57,834 nt of DNA, taken from assembly GCA_016192345.1 (NCBI GenBank), contig JACPUH010000089.1, positions 1-57,834 of the forward strand, read 5' to 3'. The DNA comes from Ignavibacteriales bacterium (GTDB lineage Bacteria; Bacteroidota; Ignavibacteria; UBA10030). The notes below the pieces were generated by a model. That model had not been told where the DNA came from, made no database searches, and was given only the letters and a program-made list of their open reading frames with translations. The position numbers and the translations under genes are program-made. Below, piece after piece: positions 56,577 to 57,834 of this stretch; the first letter of the stretch is position 1, and each line of letters begins with the position of its first letter.

Positions 56577-57754
56577 AAACCTTTCATCGGGTCACAGCGG
56601 TCTCCGTGGTTCTTGGGAGCATCGTGTTGGTGTTCCTCGGTCTCACGTATGTGAGCACAAAAACCGAGGGACCGCTCGCACGCGCCCTGACCGTGGCAGG
56701 GGTCGTGTTGGGGGAGATGGAGAACAGTGTCGTCAAGTTCTTTCGAGGGCCCGGGAGGGAGGCTGAACTTGCATGGCTTCAACCCTACCGTTCCAGTATT
56801 TCCGCGCTTCGCACACCCGATACGCTCCTTCTCGGCGCCTTCGACAACAATATTCCTCAAACGCTCGATGGAATCCTGCAACTTGAGGAAGCCATCGGCG
56901 CCCGTATGCCTCTTGTCCACTTTTATGCGGCATGGGGTGATAAACCGGAACAGCAGTTTCCGTCAAAGCTTGTACGGGCGATCTGGAATCTCGGCTCTCT
57001 CGCAGTGATCACGTGGGAGCCATGGCTCACCGATTTCGAGAACGTCAACCATCCGCACCTGCCGCTCAGAGATGTTCGTGACCGAGGGGGGGCGGCTGAC
57101 ATTGCGCGGGGAGTGTACGATTTTTACCTGGACCAGTGGGCGGCGGACGCAGCGGCCTTCGGGAAGCCGGTTTTTGTCAGGCTTGCGCACGAGATGAACG
57201 ACCCGTATCGTTATCCGTGGGGGCCGCAGAACAACAGCATCCCGGATTTTCTGGCCGCCTGGCGTCACATCATCACGCGGTTTAAGGCAGTGGGAGCGAA
57301 GAACGTGGTATGGGTCTGGTCTCCGCACGTTGCATATGAGTACTATCCATACTATCCGGGTGACGAGTATGTCGATTGGGTCGCGACGCAGGTTTTGAAT
57401 TATGGCACTGTTGCTCCATGGTCGCGATGGTGGACTGCGGAGGAAATTTTCGGAAATCACTACCAGTACCTTGCCGCACTGAACAAGCCGGTCATGGTTG
57501 CCGAGTTCAGTTCACTTGCCGTGGGGGGAGATCGATCTGCGTGGTTCAGGGACGCTTTGCGGGATTTTCCGTTGCGCTTTCCTGCCGTCAAGGCACTTCT
57601 CTTTTTCCATCACTCGAATGATGCGACCATTACCTATCAACACCTCGACTGGTCCTTCGCGAGAGATTCAACGGTTTCGATCGTGGTGAAGGAGACGATT
57701 CGGAAATGGGGACAAAGAACAATTCAAAATGAAAAATTAAAAATGAAAAACTGA
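56573..57754 (+). CDS. GH26-like glycoside hydrolase with N-terminal membrane anchor
   Basis: The 393-residue product has an uncleaved or signal-anchor helix (about 8-28) and a TIM barrel with GH26 (beta-mannanase-type) motifs. The catalytic acid sits in FVRLAHEMNDPYRYPWG and the likely nucleophile in VMVAEFSS. VWVWSPH and AFDNNIPQTL also fit the family. In synthase-dependent polysaccharide loci, a hydrolase often trims the nascent chain in the periplasm, and this gene overlaps the synthase gene by 4 bp, which supports that job (inference). The C-terminal IQNEKLKMKN is encoded by an AT-rich stretch that looks like non-coding repeat sequence, so the tail may be an accidental extension. Confidence 0.87.
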   Translation: MKTFHRVTAVSVVLGSIVLVFLGLTYVSTKTEGPLARALTVAGVVLGEMENSVVKFFRGPGREAELAWLQPYRSSISALRTPDTLLLGAFDNNIPQTLDGILQLEEAIGARMPLVHFYAAWGDKPEQQFPSKLVRAIWNLGSLAVITWEPWLTDFENVNHPHLPLRDVRDRGGAADIARGVYDFYLDQWAADAAAFGKPVFVRLAHEMNDPYRYPWGPQNNSIPDFLAAWRHIITRFKAVGAKNVVWVWSPHVAYEYYPYYPGDEYVDWVATQVLNYGTVAPWSRWWTAEEIFGNHYQYLAALNKPVMVAEFSSLAVGGDRSAWFRDALRDFPLRFPAVKALLFFHHSNDATITYQHLDWSFARDSTVSIVVKETIRKWGQRTIQNEKLKMKN

Positions 57755-57776
57755 TGGCGGAGGTCAAACGACTGTG

Positions 57777-57834
57777 ACCTTCAACCTTCAACCTTCAACC
57801 TTCAACCTTCAACCTTCAACCTTCAACCTTCAAC
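57777..57834. repeat. Heptanucleotide tandem repeat (ACCTTCA)n at the window end
   Basis: A perfect 7-bp repeat runs 58 bases (about 8.3 copies) to the last base of the window, so its full length is unknown. It begins 23 bp after the GH26-like stop and follows an AT-rich stretch of ATTCAAAATG-like units. It resembles the short tandem heptamer repeats known from cyanobacteria and other groups. A single related unit occurs near 19112-19125. Confidence 0.9.

Noticed and set aside
57777..57834. CRISPR array at the window end
   Set aside because: The units are 7 bp and contiguous, with no spacers, so it is a simple tandem repeat.

Overview
The window (about 57.8 kb, GC-rich) looks like the chromosome of a Gram-negative bacterium of the Bacteroidota/Chlorobi/Ignavibacteriota group. 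The main evidence is five adjacent secreted proteins ending in type IX secretion (T9SS) C-terminal domains with the NYPNPFNP signature, plus promoters of the TTG-N17-TAnnTTT kind. An LpxH homologue, outer-membrane beta-barrels and a PBP1A-type enzyme fit a diderm envelope. Genus cannot be judged from sequence alone. The standard genetic code is used: TAG is a normal stop in several genes.

Layout. (1) 1-5.7 kb: secDF (minus) diverges from a PpiD/SurA-like foldase and a small OMP gene (plus), with well-formed back-to-back promoters. (2) 5.8-9.0 kb: aroK-aroB, with aroK broken by an in-frame TAG, then a lipoprotein with a C-x4-C-H haem-like motif and a beta-propeller. (3) 9.0-19.1 kb: five tandem T9SS cargo genes (two paralogous LVIVD/choice-of-anchor-B proteins, an FG-GAP protein, a deacetylase-like mosaic, a GH10-like hydrolase). 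(4) 19.1-24.6 kb (minus): PBP1A, LpxH and an OmpR-type response regulator/histidine kinase pair. (5) 25.0-29.3 kb (plus): a TPR-associated TRAP transporter (TatT, DctP, DctQ, DctM) and ferritin. (6) 29.3-32.1 kb (minus): TolB-like propeller protein, TerC, GH43-like propeller. (7) 32.2-42.3 kb (minus): a hydrogenase-4-like respiratory operon. (8) 42.5-51.4 kb (minus): MOSC, GNAT, M14 peptidase, DinB, a monooxygenase-like small protein, ribosomal protein Thx and a large PD40-amidohydrolase. (9) 51.5-57.8 kb (plus): FAD oxidoreductase, membrane protein, and a probable exopolysaccharide locus (TPR + YaiO-like barrel, GT2 synthase, GH26-like hydrolase), ending in a heptamer tandem repeat.

The most unusual system is region 7. 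Its membrane arm resembles HyfB, HyfC, HyfE and HyfF. The large subunit has lost all four Ni-Fe cysteine ligands, while the small subunit (fused to a 2x[4Fe-4S] ferredoxin domain) keeps all its Fe-S cysteines. A SulP anion transporter fused to STAS and PTS-EIIA domains sits between them. Directly upstream lies a 56-codon remnant of another SulP gene, abutting an hyfB-like gene that appears to lack its first membrane helix, so the 5' end looks like a deletion scar. Two further genes are interrupted: aroK by TAG at codon 67, and the TPR/beta-barrel gene by a frameshift at a G8 tract.
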